Below are positions 42,589 to 52,178 of a stretch of DNA of 64,000 nt, in pieces. Below the pieces are notes generated by a model that worked only from the letters and a program-made list of their open reading frames with translations, had not been told where the DNA came from and did no database searches. The first letter of the stretch is position 1. Every line of letters starts with the position of its first letter. The DNA is taken from positions 7,557,501 to 7,621,500 of the forward strand of contig NZ_CP107913.1 of the NCBI RefSeq assembly GCF_036014115.1, in the 5' to 3' direction. Source of the stretch: Streptomyces sp. NBC_00448. GTDB lineage: Bacteria; Actinomycetota; Actinomycetes; Streptomycetales; Streptomycetaceae. A program made the position numbers and the translations under genes.

Positions 42589-43746
42589 TCAAGGTGCCGT
42601 GCCGGCTCCTCCGGCGCCGCCACGCGCCGCTCCTCCCCAGCGGTGTTCGACCTTCGCCAGTCGCCAGTAGGTCAGGGCACAGCCCCAGACGACGACGAAG
42701 AGGCCGACGATGATGTAGCCCACGTTGTCGAGGTTGATGGCGGCGATCCAGTCGGTGAGGGAGTTCTTGAAGCCGGCGTTGTCGTGGAGGACGCCGACGA
42801 GTTCGATGGTGCCGATGACGAAGGCGACGGCGATGGACAGGCCGGTGATGGTGAGGTTGTAGTAGACCTTGCGGACCGGATTGGAGAACGCCCAGTGGTA
42901 GGCGAAGTTCATGAAGGTGCCGTCGAGGGTGTCGAACAGGCTCATGCCGGCGGCGAACAGCAGCGGCAGGCAGAGGACCGCGTACCAGGGCAGGCCGGCG
43001 GCGGCTCCGGAGCCGGCCATGACCATGAGGGCGACCTCGGTGGCGGTGTCGAAGCCGAGGCCGAACAGCACGCCGATCGGGTACATCTGGCCGGGGTGGC
43101 GGACCGACTTGGTGAGGCGGCCGAGCAGGCGGTTCATGAAGCCCCGGTTGTCCAGGTGCTTCTCGAGTTCGTGCTCGTCGAAGTTGCCGGCGCGCATCTC
43201 CTTGAAGACGCGGTAGATGCCGACCAGGGCGACAAGGTTGAGGGCGGCGATGAGGTAGAGGAAGGTCCCCGACACGCTGGTGCCGATGACACCGAGGGTG
43301 ATGTGGGCGTCGGAGTTCTCGTTCAAGAGGGTGCCGGCGATCTTGGCGCCGCCCGCGATCAGGCTCGCCATGGCGATGACGATGCTGGAGTGGCCGAGGG
43401 CGAACCAGAAGCCGACTGAGACCGGCCGCTGCCCGTCGGCCATCAACTTGCGGGTGGTGTTGTCGATCGCCGCGATGTGGTCCGCGTCGAACGCGTGGCG
43501 CATGCCGAGGGTGTAGGCGGTGACGCCGAGGCCGACGCCGAACGCCTGCTTGCCGACGGTGTAGTGGTGCGGCGCGACCATCGTCACCAGGATGGCGAAG
43601 GCCACGACGTGCAGGAGGACGATAGCGGCCAACAGGACGCCGGTGCGTATCCAGTCGGCGCGTTCGAAGCGGCGGACGACGGGCCCGGGGGAGGCCGCCC
43701 CCACGGGCGTTCCGGCCGGCAGGGACGGGTTTTCGGGCAGCGTCAT
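42589..43746 (-). CDS. NiCoT-family cobalt/nickel transporter
   Basis: A 385-residue membrane protein with about eight helices. GMRHAFDADHIAAIDN at 81-96 contains the family signature Hx4DH (His84, Asp89, His90); LGHSSIVIAMAS and LFGLGFDTATEV are the other two conserved stretches. The family (HoxN, NixA, NhlF) imports Ni2+ or Co2+. A cobalamin riboswitch in the leader indicates cobalt for B12 synthesis, shut off when B12 is plentiful. Confidence 0.93.
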   Translation of the reverse strand: MTLPENPSLPAGTPVGAASPGPVVRRFERADWIRTGVLLAAIVLLHVVAFAILVTMVAPHHYTVGKQAFGVGLGVTAYTLGMRHAFDADHIAAIDNTTRKLMADGQRPVSVGFWFALGHSSIVIAMASLIAGGAKIAGTLLNENSDAHITLGVIGTSVSGTFLYLIAALNLVALVGIYRVFKEMRAGNFDEHELEKHLDNRGFMNRLLGRLTKSVRHPGQMYPIGVLFGLGFDTATEVALMVMAGSGAAAGLPWYAVLCLPLLFAAGMSLFDTLDGTFMNFAYHWAFSNPVRKVYYNLTITGLSIAVAFVIGTIELVGVLHDNAGFKNSLTDWIAAINLDNVGYIIVGLFVVVWGCALTYWRLAKVEHRWGGAARGGAGGAGTAP

Positions 43747-43794
43747 GGCGGGGGCAGCCTCTCCAGCACCTCGTGGACAGTTCGTCGTGCGTGC

Positions 43795-43975
43795 CGTGGC
43801 CGGTCTCCTGGCTTACGGGTCCGACGCCGTCGTGCTCCGCCTTCCCGGTCGCCGAAGCGGCCAGTGGCGTCCATCCCGTCCGGGGCGGAACGAGCACGAT
43901 GACTTCCCGATCACAGTGGCGAGGGCCGCGTCGGCGTCACACCGACTTCCCGAGCACCACGGCCGGGTCAGCGTA
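43795..43975 (-). promoter_or_regulatory. Cobalamin riboswitch
   Basis: Read on the minus strand, the leader contains the conserved B12-riboswitch pieces in order: GGGAAGTCGGTGTGACGCCGA (two segments of it shown; 43952 to 43932), CTCGCCACTGTGATCGGG, GCCACTGG (43868-43861), CCGGGAAGGCG and the closing box AAGCCAGGAGACCGGCC (43814-43798). It lies about 50 nt before the NiCoT start. Such elements repress translation or transcription on binding adenosylcobalamin. Exact ends are estimated. Confidence 0.88.
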
Positions 43976-44120
43976 GATGCGCACGTCTGACAATTGCAAT
44001 GGGGTCGCAGGAAGGGTGGGAGGCCCGGCGGCTGGACTGCCGTGGGCCGACGGATTTGTCGGACGGCGCGGTGCTTGCCCCAGTGGCGTCATGTGGCCGG
44101 CCTGCTGGCACGATGTCGGT

Positions 44121-44810
44121 ATGGCTCGCATGCCCACTCTCCGCGTCCTGCGCTCGGCCGTGTTCGCGGCCGTGTGCACGGCGGTGAGCGGGCTCGGGCA
44201 CGCGATGATGTCCGGCACCGGCGTGCCGGTGTGGGCGCTGCTGTACGCGTTCGCCGGAGTCACCGCCATGGCGTGGTGGGCCACTGGGAAGCAGCGTGGT
44301 GCGCGGGTCATCCTCGGCGGTAGCGTGGCCACTCAACTCGCGCTGCACTGCGTCTTCATGCTCGGGCAGTTGGTTGTCGGCGCTTCGGCGACGGCGGTAT
44401 CGGACCCGGCGATGCCCGCCACGGGTATGGGCGGTATGGCGTCCATGGCATCCATGCCGGGTATGGCGGGTTCAGCCACCGGTTCCGGTGCCATGGGGTC
44501 CACGGTGGGACCGGGCGGCGGTATGGACATGCACGAGTGGTCCCTGGGGATGCTCATGCTGCACGCCGCCGTCGCGCTGGTGTGCGGCCTGTGGATGTGG
44601 CGGGGCGAGGTCGCCCTCTACCGGATGGTCCGCTCGCTGGCGTGGGTGCTGGCTGCCCCGCTGCGGTACGTCCTTGCGGTGTGCGGCGTTGTGCTGCCGC
44701 CTGTGCCCGGCGTTCGTGCGGACGGGCCCCCTCGGCTTCGGCCCGCGGAAGGGATTCTGCGGCATGCCGTGGTGCGGCGTGGGCCGCCGTCTCTCGTCGT
44801 CCAGATCTGA
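44121..44810 (+). CDS. Met-rich membrane protein of the copper island (paralogue 1)
   Basis: A 229-residue membrane protein with about five hydrophobic segments. A Met/Gly/Ser loop (MGGMASMASMPGMAG and GGGMDMHEW, about 95-135) is a plausible Cu(I) site. It ends RHAVVRRGPPSL, nearly the same as the protein at 56073-56879, and the two share layout. Start at ATG (MARMPTLR). Likely copper homeostasis, inferred from context; no named family. Confidence 0.65.
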   Translation: MARMPTLRVLRSAVFAAVCTAVSGLGHAMMSGTGVPVWALLYAFAGVTAMAWWATGKQRGARVILGGSVATQLALHCVFMLGQLVVGASATAVSDPAMPATGMGGMASMASMPGMAGSATGSGAMGSTVGPGGGMDMHEWSLGMLMLHAAVALVCGLWMWRGEVALYRMVRSLAWVLAAPLRYVLAVCGVVLPPVPGVRADGPPRLRPAEGILRHAVVRRGPPSLVVQI

Positions 44811-45099
44811 CAGGCGCCCGCCATCTGACCGGCTGCTCGGCCGGCTCGACGGGCGCAGCGCCGGTATGCCCTGTCGTCTCCCTCGCCCTCGGGCGCCGCG
44901 AGGCCGCGCGGAGCGTGCCGGACTCTGATCCCGTCGGCCCGCCGGGCAACACGCCTGTTCCGTAAGCGTGTTCGCGCATACGTCACCGCGTGTTACGTCC
45001 CGCGCTCGTAGCAGCGTCGAGGACACGTGGCGGGCTGTCCGTCGGCGGGACCGCGTGCCGTGACACGGCCGGTCCCGCACGAGCGAAGGACCCGAGAAG

Positions 45100-45717
45100 A
45101 TGACACCTGCCCGGAAACCCCGGGGCGACCGCTCACCGGTCGCACGCGACGACTCCCAGGTGACTGCCTGGGCCCTGGCCGCGGGCAGCGGCGACAAGGA
45201 AGCGATCGAGCACTTCGTGCGGGCCACCCGCGGCGACGTGCGGCGCTTCGTCACCTACCTGACCGCGGACTCCTCGTCAGCCGACGACCTCACCCAGGAG
45301 ACCTATCTGCGGGCGCTGGCGAGCCTGCCCCGGTTCGCGGGACGCTCCTGCGCCCGCACCTGGCTGCTGTCCATCGCCCGCCGGGTCGTGGTCGACCGCT
45401 ACCGCTACGACGCGGCCCGGCCCCAGCTGTCAGGTACCGACGACTGGCTGGCGTCCGCCGAGCGCGCGCAACCCGCCCACCCGCCCGGCTTCGACGAGGG
45501 CGTCGCACTTCTCGACCTGCTGCACACCGTGGACCGCGTGCGCCGGGAGGCGTTCGTGCTCACCCAACTGCTGGGACTGCCGTACGCCGACGCCGCCGCC
45601 CGCACCGGCTGCCCGGTGGGCACGGTCCGTTCACGCGTGGCACGGGCCCGCGCGGATGTCCACGCGCTGCTGGTCGCGGCCGACGAACCGGAGGAGGCGA
45701 TAGCCGTGGCGGCCTGA
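45100..45717 (+). CDS. ECF sigma factor
   Basis: A 205-residue sigma-70 factor of the ECF group. Region 2: FVTYLTADSSSADDLTQETYLRALASLPRF; the ARTWLLSIARRVVVDRYR segment; region 4: REAFVLTQLLGLPYADAAARTGCPVGTVRSRVARAR. It resembles SigC-type ECF factors. No anti-sigma is recognisable beside it. As the first plus-strand gene ahead of the copper genes it may control them. Confidence 0.88.
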   Translation: MTPARKPRGDRSPVARDDSQVTAWALAAGSGDKEAIEHFVRATRGDVRRFVTYLTADSSSADDLTQETYLRALASLPRFAGRSCARTWLLSIARRVVVDRYRYDAARPQLSGTDDWLASAERAQPAHPPGFDEGVALLDLLHTVDRVRREAFVLTQLLGLPYADAAARTGCPVGTVRSRVARARADVHALLVAADEPEEAIAVAA

Positions 45718-45992
45718 CCGCCTCGTGGGTCTGGAGCATCGGGCGGGCCGCCGGCCGGCGGCCCGCCCTTTTCATCCCGCCTGCACCCCTTTACCCGCAG
45801 GTCCACCCGACCGGTTCTCTTCCGACGCCCGGAGCCGGCCCGGACAACCGATTGACGAGAGGCGGCCCAGGCCGTGACATTGGCCCAGCACATACATCCC
45901 TCAGCAGAGGTTCCCTGGACGAGGAGGCTCGCTCGGCGCGCTTTACCGAGCGCGGGTGCGGAGTGGTCCCGGGGCGCGGTCGGGTACCACCG

Positions 45993-46313
45993 GTGATCCG
46001 CTGCCTCCGTCGACTGCTCTCCCGTCGGGCGAGTCGCCCGAGCCAGGGGCCGCCCCCCTGGCCGTGGGAGGAGCCGGTCAGGACCGGTCGGACCCGTGAC
46101 GGGCAGAGCTGGCTGCTGACGGCTGCCGGCTCTGCGTTGCTGGCCGGCGGGTACGGCTGGCTCGGCGGTCATCTGGCGGGCGGGTTCGGAGCGCTCGTGG
46201 GAGCTGCGGTTGGAGCCGCCGTGGCCGTGGCGTTCCACCTGGTTGTCGCGGTGGTGGTCGGCGACCGTGGCCGCCGTTTACGCAGGCGGCGCCAGGGCGG
46301 GCGCAGACGATGA
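45993..46313 (+). CDS. Small hypothetical membrane protein
   Basis: About 106 residues from a GTG start. The N-terminal half is basic and Pro-rich; two Gly/Ala-rich hydrophobic segments (LLTAAGSALLAGGYGWLGG, GAAVGAAVAVAFHLVVAVVV) follow, then an Arg-rich tail. No family recognised. Start uncertain. Confidence 0.45.
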   Translation: MIRCLRRLLSRRASRPSQGPPPWPWEEPVRTGRTRDGQSWLLTAAGSALLAGGYGWLGGHLAGGFGALVGAAVGAAVAVAFHLVVAVVVGDRGRRLRRRRQGGRRR

Positions 46314-46445
46314 CGGCGCGGTACCGGGCCGGTGGGGCGCGGCCTTTGTGGTACCGGGCCGAACACACGGCCGTGGAAGTGACCGCTGCGGAATCTCCTG
46401 TGAATCGCCGGGAACTCCACCAGGGCGGGGCACGACTACTGGGGG

Positions 46446-46961
46446 GTGAAGTCCCACACTGGTACGCCCGCTCGTGCCCCACACTTCCGCCGCCGGGTCG
46501 TACCGCTGCTGCGCGGCGCGGCCGTTCCGCTCGGTGCCGCCGCCGTCGCCCTGTTCGCGCTGGCGGTGTACGCCGCGTCCGGCGCGGCGGGCGCTCCCGA
46601 TGCCGTGATGCGTGTCAGCGGCGCGCGGATACTGCTGCCCACGACCTCGGACGCGACCGCCGCGTTTGTCACCTTGCGCAACACCGGCGGGTCGGCCGAC
46701 ACGCTGACCGGGGCGGGGACCCCGTGGGGTACGGCGATGCTCGCCCACACCGTGGTGGCCTCGAATGCCGGCCACATGGAAGCGTTGCGCGGTCTCACGG
46801 TGGGGCCCGGCCAGACGTTCACGATGGCGGCGGAGACCACCGACCTTATGGTGCCGACACCGCCGAGCCTTACCGTCGGGCAGCATGTCCGGCTCACGCT
46901 GGAGTTCGCCGGCAGCGGTCCGGTCACGGCGGATGCCGTGGTCGTGCGCGCCGGGGACTGA
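46446..46961 (+). CDS. PCuAC-type copper chaperone, motif incomplete
   Basis: A 171-residue protein with an N-terminal membrane anchor or signal (about 20-45) and a PCuAC (DUF461) domain: AAFVTLRNTGGSADTLTGA, then LAHTVVASNAGHMEALRGL. The family binds copper through an H(M)x10Mx21HxM pattern. Here the second part, normally HLML, reads TTDLMVPTPP, so the second His is missing. GTG start inside a run of G. First of the plus-strand copper operon; may deliver copper to the oxidase or to CopA. Confidence 0.8.
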   Translation: MKSHTGTPARAPHFRRRVVPLLRGAAVPLGAAAVALFALAVYAASGAAGAPDAVMRVSGARILLPTTSDATAAFVTLRNTGGSADTLTGAGTPWGTAMLAHTVVASNAGHMEALRGLTVGPGQTFTMAAETTDLMVPTPPSLTVGQHVRLTLEFAGSGPVTADAVVVRAGD

Positions 46962-47021
46962 CCGGCCCTTCCCTCGCCCCTCGGGCTCTTCCTGTTCGTC
47001 GCTCTGCTCATTGGAGTTCCC

Positions 47022-47276
47022 GTGCGTACACCACCGGCCGCCGAGGCGGTCGCTCTTTCCGGTCCGGCTGCGTCCTCGGTCCGGCAGGTACCGCCCGCTG
47101 CGGTGCTGGCTGCGTTCCTGGTCGCCCTGGTGGCCGTCTTCGCCGTCGCCTGGTCGGTCGGGCACGCCGCCGGACCGGTCAACCCGCGCATGCACCCGGC
47201 CCCCGCCGGTGTCCGCGGGTCCATGGACGGCGGCTCCGGTTCGGGCGGCACCCACGGCATGGCGGGTATGCGATGA
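47022..47276 (+). CDS. Small membrane protein with Met/His-rich tail
   Basis: An 84-residue protein: one hydrophobic helix (about 24-48), then an exported Met/Gly/His tail (MHPAPAG, MDGG, THGMAGM) likely to bind copper. It begins at GTG and overlaps the CopA start by ATGA. No named family. Confidence 0.6.
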   Translation: MRTPPAAEAVALSGPAASSVRQVPPAAVLAAFLVALVAVFAVAWSVGHAAGPVNPRMHPAPAGVRGSMDGGSGSGGTHGMAGMR

Positions 47277-49570
47277 GCACGGAACACGGTGCCGCGACCG
47301 CCGTCCACGCGCCCGGCACGACCGCCGTGCCGACGGTGACCGACCTGGCCGTCACCGGCATGACCTGTGCCGCCTGCGTCAGCCGGGTGGAGAAGCGGCT
47401 GGCCCGGCTGGAGGGCGTGACCGCCACGGTGAATCTCGCCACGAACTCCGCCCGGGTCAGCCACCCCGGGAGTGTCACCGTCGAGGAGTTGGTGGGTGTC
47501 GTCGAGGCGGCGGGGTACGGCGCCGCTGTGCTGCGCGACGAGCCGGAACCCGCGGACGGCCCTGGCGCCGACCGCGCGGAGCTGCTGCGGGTGGCGCTGG
47601 TCGCGGCGGGGGCGCTGCCGGTCCTGGCCCTGTCGATGGTGCCGGCATGGCAGTTCGCCGGCTGGCAGTGGCTGTGCTTCGTGCTCGCGGTGCCGGTGGC
47701 CACCTGGGGTGCGTGGCCTTTCCACGCCCGGATGATCCAGGGCCTGCGGCACGCCACCGCGACCATGGACACCCTGGTCTCCCTGGGCGTGACCGCCTCG
47801 CTGGGGTGGTCGACGTACGCGCTGCTGTGGGGCGGTGCCGGCGGGAGCGACTACCGGATGTCGTTCAGCTTGATGCCGATGCTCCACGAGGGCACCCACG
47901 TCTATCTCGAAGGGGCGGTCAGTGTTCCGCTGGCGGTGCTCGCCGGGCGGCTGCTGGAGGGCAGGGCCCGCCGCGCCACCGGCAGGGCGCTGACCGCCCT
48001 CGCAGGTCTGACCGTGGCGGAGGCGACCGTCCGCGACGCGGCCGGCGAGCGCACTGTGCCGTTGCAACAGCTGCGGGTGGGGCAGGAGTTCATGGTGCGG
48101 CCCGGCGAACCCGTCGCCACCGACGGCACCGTGGTCGAGGGCGTCTCCGCGGTGGACCTGTCGCTGATCACCGGGGAGAGCGAGCCGGTCGAGGTCGGGC
48201 CGCGTGCGAAGGTCGTGGGTGGCGCCGTCAACGCCGGTGGCCTGCTGCTGGTGCGGGCCACGGCGGTCGGCACAGACACGAGGCTGGCCCGTATCGCGCG
48301 GATGGTCACCGACGCGCAGACCGACAAGGCCCGCGCCCAACGCCTCGCCGACGCGGTCGCCGGGGTGTTCGTCCCGGCGGTGCTGACCATCGCGGTCGTG
48401 GTCCTCGGGTTCTGGCTGGGGGCCGGCGCCGACGCGCAGTCGGCAGTCACCGCCTGTGTCGCGGTCCTCGTCGTCGCATGCCCGTGCGCGCTGGGCCTGG
48501 CCACCCCGACCGCCCTGCTGGCCGCCACCGGCCGCGGCGCGCGGATGGGCGTCCTGGTCGGCGGGGCCCGTGCCTTGGAGTCGCTCCAGAAGGTGGACAC
48601 CGTCGTGCTGGACAAGACCGGCACCCTCACCACCGGCCGGATGACGGTGGCCGATGTGACCGTACGGCCCGGTGGCATCGGCGAGCAGGAGGTGCTCCGG
48701 CTGGCCGGCGCCGTGGAGCACGGCTCCGAACACCCGCTGGGCCGGGCCCTTTCGGCCCGCGCCCGCGCCGACCAGGACGAACCGCTGCCGCCTGTCACCG
48801 ACTTCCATGCGACCGCGGGGTCGGGGGTCAGCGGCCTGGTGGAGGGACACCGTGTCTCCGTCGGCACCCCGGAGCGCCGCCTGACCGGAACCCTGGCCCA
48901 GGCGGTCGCCGCCGCCGAACGCGCGGCGCACACCAGCGTCCAGGTCACCGTCGACGGCACCGCCGAGGCCGTCGTCGAGATCGGCGACGTACTGCGCCCT
49001 GACGCCTACCGGGCGGTGGACCACCTGCGCCGGCTCGGCGTGCACCCGGTCCTGGCCAGCGGCGACCGCCCCGGGCCGGTCCGCGCGGTGGCCGAGCACC
49101 TGGACATCACCCAGGTCCACGCGCAGCGCTCGCCCGCCGACAAGGCCGAACTGGTGGCACGGCTCCGCGACGAGGGCCACCGGGTCGCGTTCATCGGCGA
49201 CGGCGTCAACGACGCGGCAGCGCTCGCCCGCGCCGACCTCGGCATCGCGCTCGGTGACGGCACCGCCGCCGCGGCGGCCGCCGCGGACATCACCCTGGTC
49301 CGCACGGACCTGCACGCCGTCGCCGACGCGGTACTCCTCGCGCGCCGGACCCTCACCACCATCCGCGCCAATCTGACCTGGGCGTTCGCCTACAACGTCG
49401 TGACCCTTCCGCTCGCCGCGACCGGCTGGCTCGACCCGATGCCGGCGGCCGTGGCGATGTCCGTCAGCTCGCTTCTGGTCGTCACCAACAGCCTTCGCCT
49501 GCGCTCGTGGAGCCCGTCAGGGCAGGAACGGGCCACCGGGGAACGCCGCCGCCCGCGGCGGCTGGCCTGA
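47273..49570 (+). CDS. copA: Copper-exporting P1B-type ATPase
   Basis: A 765-residue ATPase. N-terminal metal-binding domain with GMTCAAC (29-35), actuator TGES (LITGESEPVEV), intramembrane CPC (VVACPCALGLATP), phosphorylation site DKTGTLTTG, the HP dipeptide (EHGSEHPLG) and GDGVNDAAALARAD. The last helices carry FAYNVVTLPLA and AVAMSVSSLLVVTNSLRL, which specify Cu(I). It exports Cu(I) from the cytoplasm. It overlaps the small Met-rich gene by 4 nt. Confidence 0.95.
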   Translation: MSTEHGAATAVHAPGTTAVPTVTDLAVTGMTCAACVSRVEKRLARLEGVTATVNLATNSARVSHPGSVTVEELVGVVEAAGYGAAVLRDEPEPADGPGADRAELLRVALVAAGALPVLALSMVPAWQFAGWQWLCFVLAVPVATWGAWPFHARMIQGLRHATATMDTLVSLGVTASLGWSTYALLWGGAGGSDYRMSFSLMPMLHEGTHVYLEGAVSVPLAVLAGRLLEGRARRATGRALTALAGLTVAEATVRDAAGERTVPLQQLRVGQEFMVRPGEPVATDGTVVEGVSAVDLSLITGESEPVEVGPRAKVVGGAVNAGGLLLVRATAVGTDTRLARIARMVTDAQTDKARAQRLADAVAGVFVPAVLTIAVVVLGFWLGAGADAQSAVTACVAVLVVACPCALGLATPTALLAATGRGARMGVLVGGARALESLQKVDTVVLDKTGTLTTGRMTVADVTVRPGGIGEQEVLRLAGAVEHGSEHPLGRALSARARADQDEPLPPVTDFHATAGSGVSGLVEGHRVSVGTPERRLTGTLAQAVAAAERAAHTSVQVTVDGTAEAVVEIGDVLRPDAYRAVDHLRRLGVHPVLASGDRPGPVRAVAEHLDITQVHAQRSPADKAELVARLRDEGHRVAFIGDGVNDAAALARADLGIALGDGTAAAAAAADITLVRTDLHAVADAVLLARRTLTTIRANLTWAFAYNVVTLPLAATGWLDPMPAAVAMSVSSLLVVTNSLRLRSWSPSGQERATGERRRPRRLA

Positions 49571-49857
49571 CCCGGGGCGCGGTGTCTCAGGTGCCGTGCG
49601 TTCCATGCACGGAAGGATGGAGGTCGCTGCCAGGCGCGACGGCGGCTCCTCAGATCTGCGTGCCGGCCTCCGGCGACAGCGGGCTCGTCGACGAAGAGCG
49701 GGGCGGTCCCGAGGCATCGCATGAGCGCGCCCTCGCCAACCGAGCCCCACGAACCAACACGGATGTTTTCGGAACTACGTACTTCGCCGGCCCGACGAAT
49801 GAAGAGGTGGGCGGGTTTTCGCTGCCCCATTCTCGGCACCACTTGGCAGGAGACGCC

Positions 49858-51327
49858 ATGGCAGTGAGCGACAGCACGCTGGACACAGGAAGACGAGACG
49901 GGGACGACGACGGTCCGACCGAGGAAGCCGACGGCCCCGACACGTCAAGTCGAATAGACGGCCCCACCAGGCCCGCGGCATCGCCCGGGCTCTGGGCGGC
50001 AGTCCGCCCGCTGTTGATGCGGCTGCACTTCTACGTCGGCGTGCTCATCGGCCCGTTCCTGCTCGTCGCCGCGACCACCGGACTGATCTACACCACCACG
50101 CCGCAGGTCGAGCAGATCGTATACCGGCACGAGTTGCACGTGACCGCGCAGAGCCCCGCGCACGTGGTGCCGCTGGCCCGGCAGGTTGCTGCCGGGAAGG
50201 CAGCCGTTCCGGACGGGACCCTCCAGTCCGTCAGCCCGCCCGCCGGGCCGCACGACACCACCCGCGTGCTGTTCAGCACCCCCGGCGTGCCCGACGGGTA
50301 CAGCAGGACCGCGTTCGTGGACCCGTACACCGGCGAGGTGCGCGGCGTCCTGACCACGTACGGCCAGTGGCTGCCGGTCCGCGCCTGGCTCGACGGCCTG
50401 CACCGCACCCTGCACCTGGGCGCGTTCGGCCGCAACTACAGCGAGCTGGCGGCCAGTTGGCTGTGGGTGGAGGTCCTCGGGGGGCTCGCGCTGTGGCTGG
50501 GGGCGCGCCGCCGGAAGGGCGAGCGGCTGCGCCGGACGGTGCTGCCGCGGGTGAAAAGCGGCGCCGGCCGCCGCAGGACGCTGTCGTGGCACGCCGTGGT
50601 GGGGTTGTGCGTGTCGCTGGGCCTGCTCGGGCTGTCCGCGACCGGTCTGACCTGGTCGAACCACGCCGGAGCCAGCATCAGTGAACTCCGCGCCCAGTTG
50701 AAGGGCGGCAGCCCGTCCGTCTCCACCACCCTGCCCGCCGCCGCATCGACGGCGCGCAAGGGCGGCCAGGCTGTGGGCATCGACGCCGTGGTGGACTCCG
50801 CCCACCGTGCAGGGCTGACCGGCGTGTTGGACGTCACCCCGCCCAGCGCCCCAGGCACGGCCTGGACCGTCCAGGAGAACACCCGGCACTGGCCCGAACG
50901 CCAGGACTCCGTGGCCGTGGACCCGTCAACCGGGAAGGTCACCGCCAAGCTCCGCTTCGCGGACTACCCGGTGCTGGCCAAACTGACCCGCTGGGGCATC
51001 GACGCCCACATGGGCCTGCTCTTCGGCCTCGCCAACCAGGTCGTGCTGGCGCTGCTCGCGATCAGCCTCATCACCATGATCCTGCTCGGCTACCGGATGT
51101 GGTGGCTGCGCAGGCCCACCTGCGGCGGCCCGGCGATGGGGCGCGCCCCCGCGCGGGGCACATGGCGCCGGATTCCCGGACAGGTGCTGGCCCCGGCGGT
51201 TCTCGTCGTTGCCGTGCTCGGCTACTACCTGCCGCTACTGGGCCTGCCGTTGCTGGTCTTCCTCGCCGTCGACCTCGCGGTCGGCGCGGTGGTCCGGCGG
51301 CGCACGACCGCGGAGGTGGCCCGGTGA
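49858..51327 (+). CDS. PepSY-associated membrane protein
   Basis: A 489-residue protein. Hydrophilic N-terminal 45 residues, then a helix (LHFYVGVLIGPFLLVAATTG) starting the PepSY-TM fold; GLHRTLHLGAFGRNYSELAASWLWV is the conserved motif, and two further helices lie near the C-terminus. Members are often linked to iron or copper reduction and uptake. AGGAG precedes the ATG. It overlaps the DUF5134 gene by GTGA. Confidence 0.85.
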   Translation: MAVSDSTLDTGRRDGDDDGPTEEADGPDTSSRIDGPTRPAASPGLWAAVRPLLMRLHFYVGVLIGPFLLVAATTGLIYTTTPQVEQIVYRHELHVTAQSPAHVVPLARQVAAGKAAVPDGTLQSVSPPAGPHDTTRVLFSTPGVPDGYSRTAFVDPYTGEVRGVLTTYGQWLPVRAWLDGLHRTLHLGAFGRNYSELAASWLWVEVLGGLALWLGARRRKGERLRRTVLPRVKSGAGRRRTLSWHAVVGLCVSLGLLGLSATGLTWSNHAGASISELRAQLKGGSPSVSTTLPAAASTARKGGQAVGIDAVVDSAHRAGLTGVLDVTPPSAPGTAWTVQENTRHWPERQDSVAVDPSTGKVTAKLRFADYPVLAKLTRWGIDAHMGLLFGLANQVVLALLAISLITMILLGYRMWWLRRPTCGGPAMGRAPARGTWRRIPGQVLAPAVLVVAVLGYYLPLLGLPLLVFLAVDLAVGAVVRRRTTAEVAR

Positions 51328-52037
51328 TCGCCGCGCACGGACTCCGCTGGATACTGACCGTCCTGTTCGCCGCGGTGACGCTGCTCAGCGTGGCACGGGC
51401 GCTGCGCCCGGGCCAGGCGCGCGCGGCGGCCGAGCGGACCACGCACGCCCTCCATGCGCTGATGGGCACAGCGATGGCGGTCATGGTCTGGCCCCGGGGC
51501 ATGGACGTGCCCGCCACCCCGCAGGCCGTCTTCTTCCTCCTCGCCGCCGCGTGGTTCGTGGTGGCGGCGCTGCTGCGCGGCCGGTGGATCTGGCGAGGCC
51601 CGGGGGAGGCAGGGCACCCGCGCACCCATGTCGTCCTGCACGCGGTGATGATGGGTGGGATGGCCTGGATGCTGCTCGCCATGCCCGACGACATGAGCAG
51701 CGGCCCGTCCCCGGCAGGCGGTTCCGGCGCGATGGCGGACATGCCGGGGATGGACATGTCCGGTCCGGGCGGGGGCATGTCGATGCAACTCCACGGCACT
51801 TCCCACAGCGTGGCCGTCGTGCTCCTCGTCGTCTTCGTGGTCATGGGCCTGTGGTGGCTCTCGCGGGCCTTCGACACCGCCCGACTCGCCCCGGCGGTGC
51901 CGGAGCCCCCTGCTGTCGGGCCCGCCGTCCCAGGGACCCACCGGGAGGAATCCGCCTTGCTCCGCGGGGCCGTGGACGCCGGCTGCCACGGCGCGATGGC
52001 CTTCGGTATGGCTGTGATGCTCCTCGCCATGGTGTGA
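51324..52037 (+). CDS. DUF5134-type membrane protein, Met/His-rich
   Basis: A 237-residue protein with about six hydrophobic helices, His/Met pairs inside them (HALHALMGTAMAVMVWP, HVVLHAVMMGGMAWM) and a Met-rich loop (MADMPGMDMSGPGGGMSM). The composition suggests copper handling. GTG start overlaps the PepSY stop. The DUF5134 call is from layout. Confidence 0.75.
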   Translation: MIAAHGLRWILTVLFAAVTLLSVARALRPGQARAAAERTTHALHALMGTAMAVMVWPRGMDVPATPQAVFFLLAAAWFVVAALLRGRWIWRGPGEAGHPRTHVVLHAVMMGGMAWMLLAMPDDMSSGPSPAGGSGAMADMPGMDMSGPGGGMSMQLHGTSHSVAVVLLVVFVVMGLWWLSRAFDTARLAPAVPEPPAVGPAVPGTHREESALLRGAVDAGCHGAMAFGMAVMLLAMV

Positions 52038-52178
52038 ACCGGGCCAACTGGTTCCGCGGCGGGAGCCGAGCGCCAGCACGGGGGGCCGATCAGGTGGGAA
52101 CTCCCCTGTCGATGCCGCGGGTTGCGGTCGTGCGGTTCCGCGGGCGTTAGCGTCGGGGCTACCCGGAGGCAACCCGTC

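Noticed and set aside
45027..45992. N-terminal 320 residues of the long frame ending at 46313
   Set aside because: They overlap the ECF sigma gene in another frame and are Arg/Pro/Gly-biased; only the last 106 residues look protein-like.
46436..49315. 959-residue open frame opposite copA
   Set aside because: Antisense shadow; copA on the plus strand has all P-type ATPase motifs.
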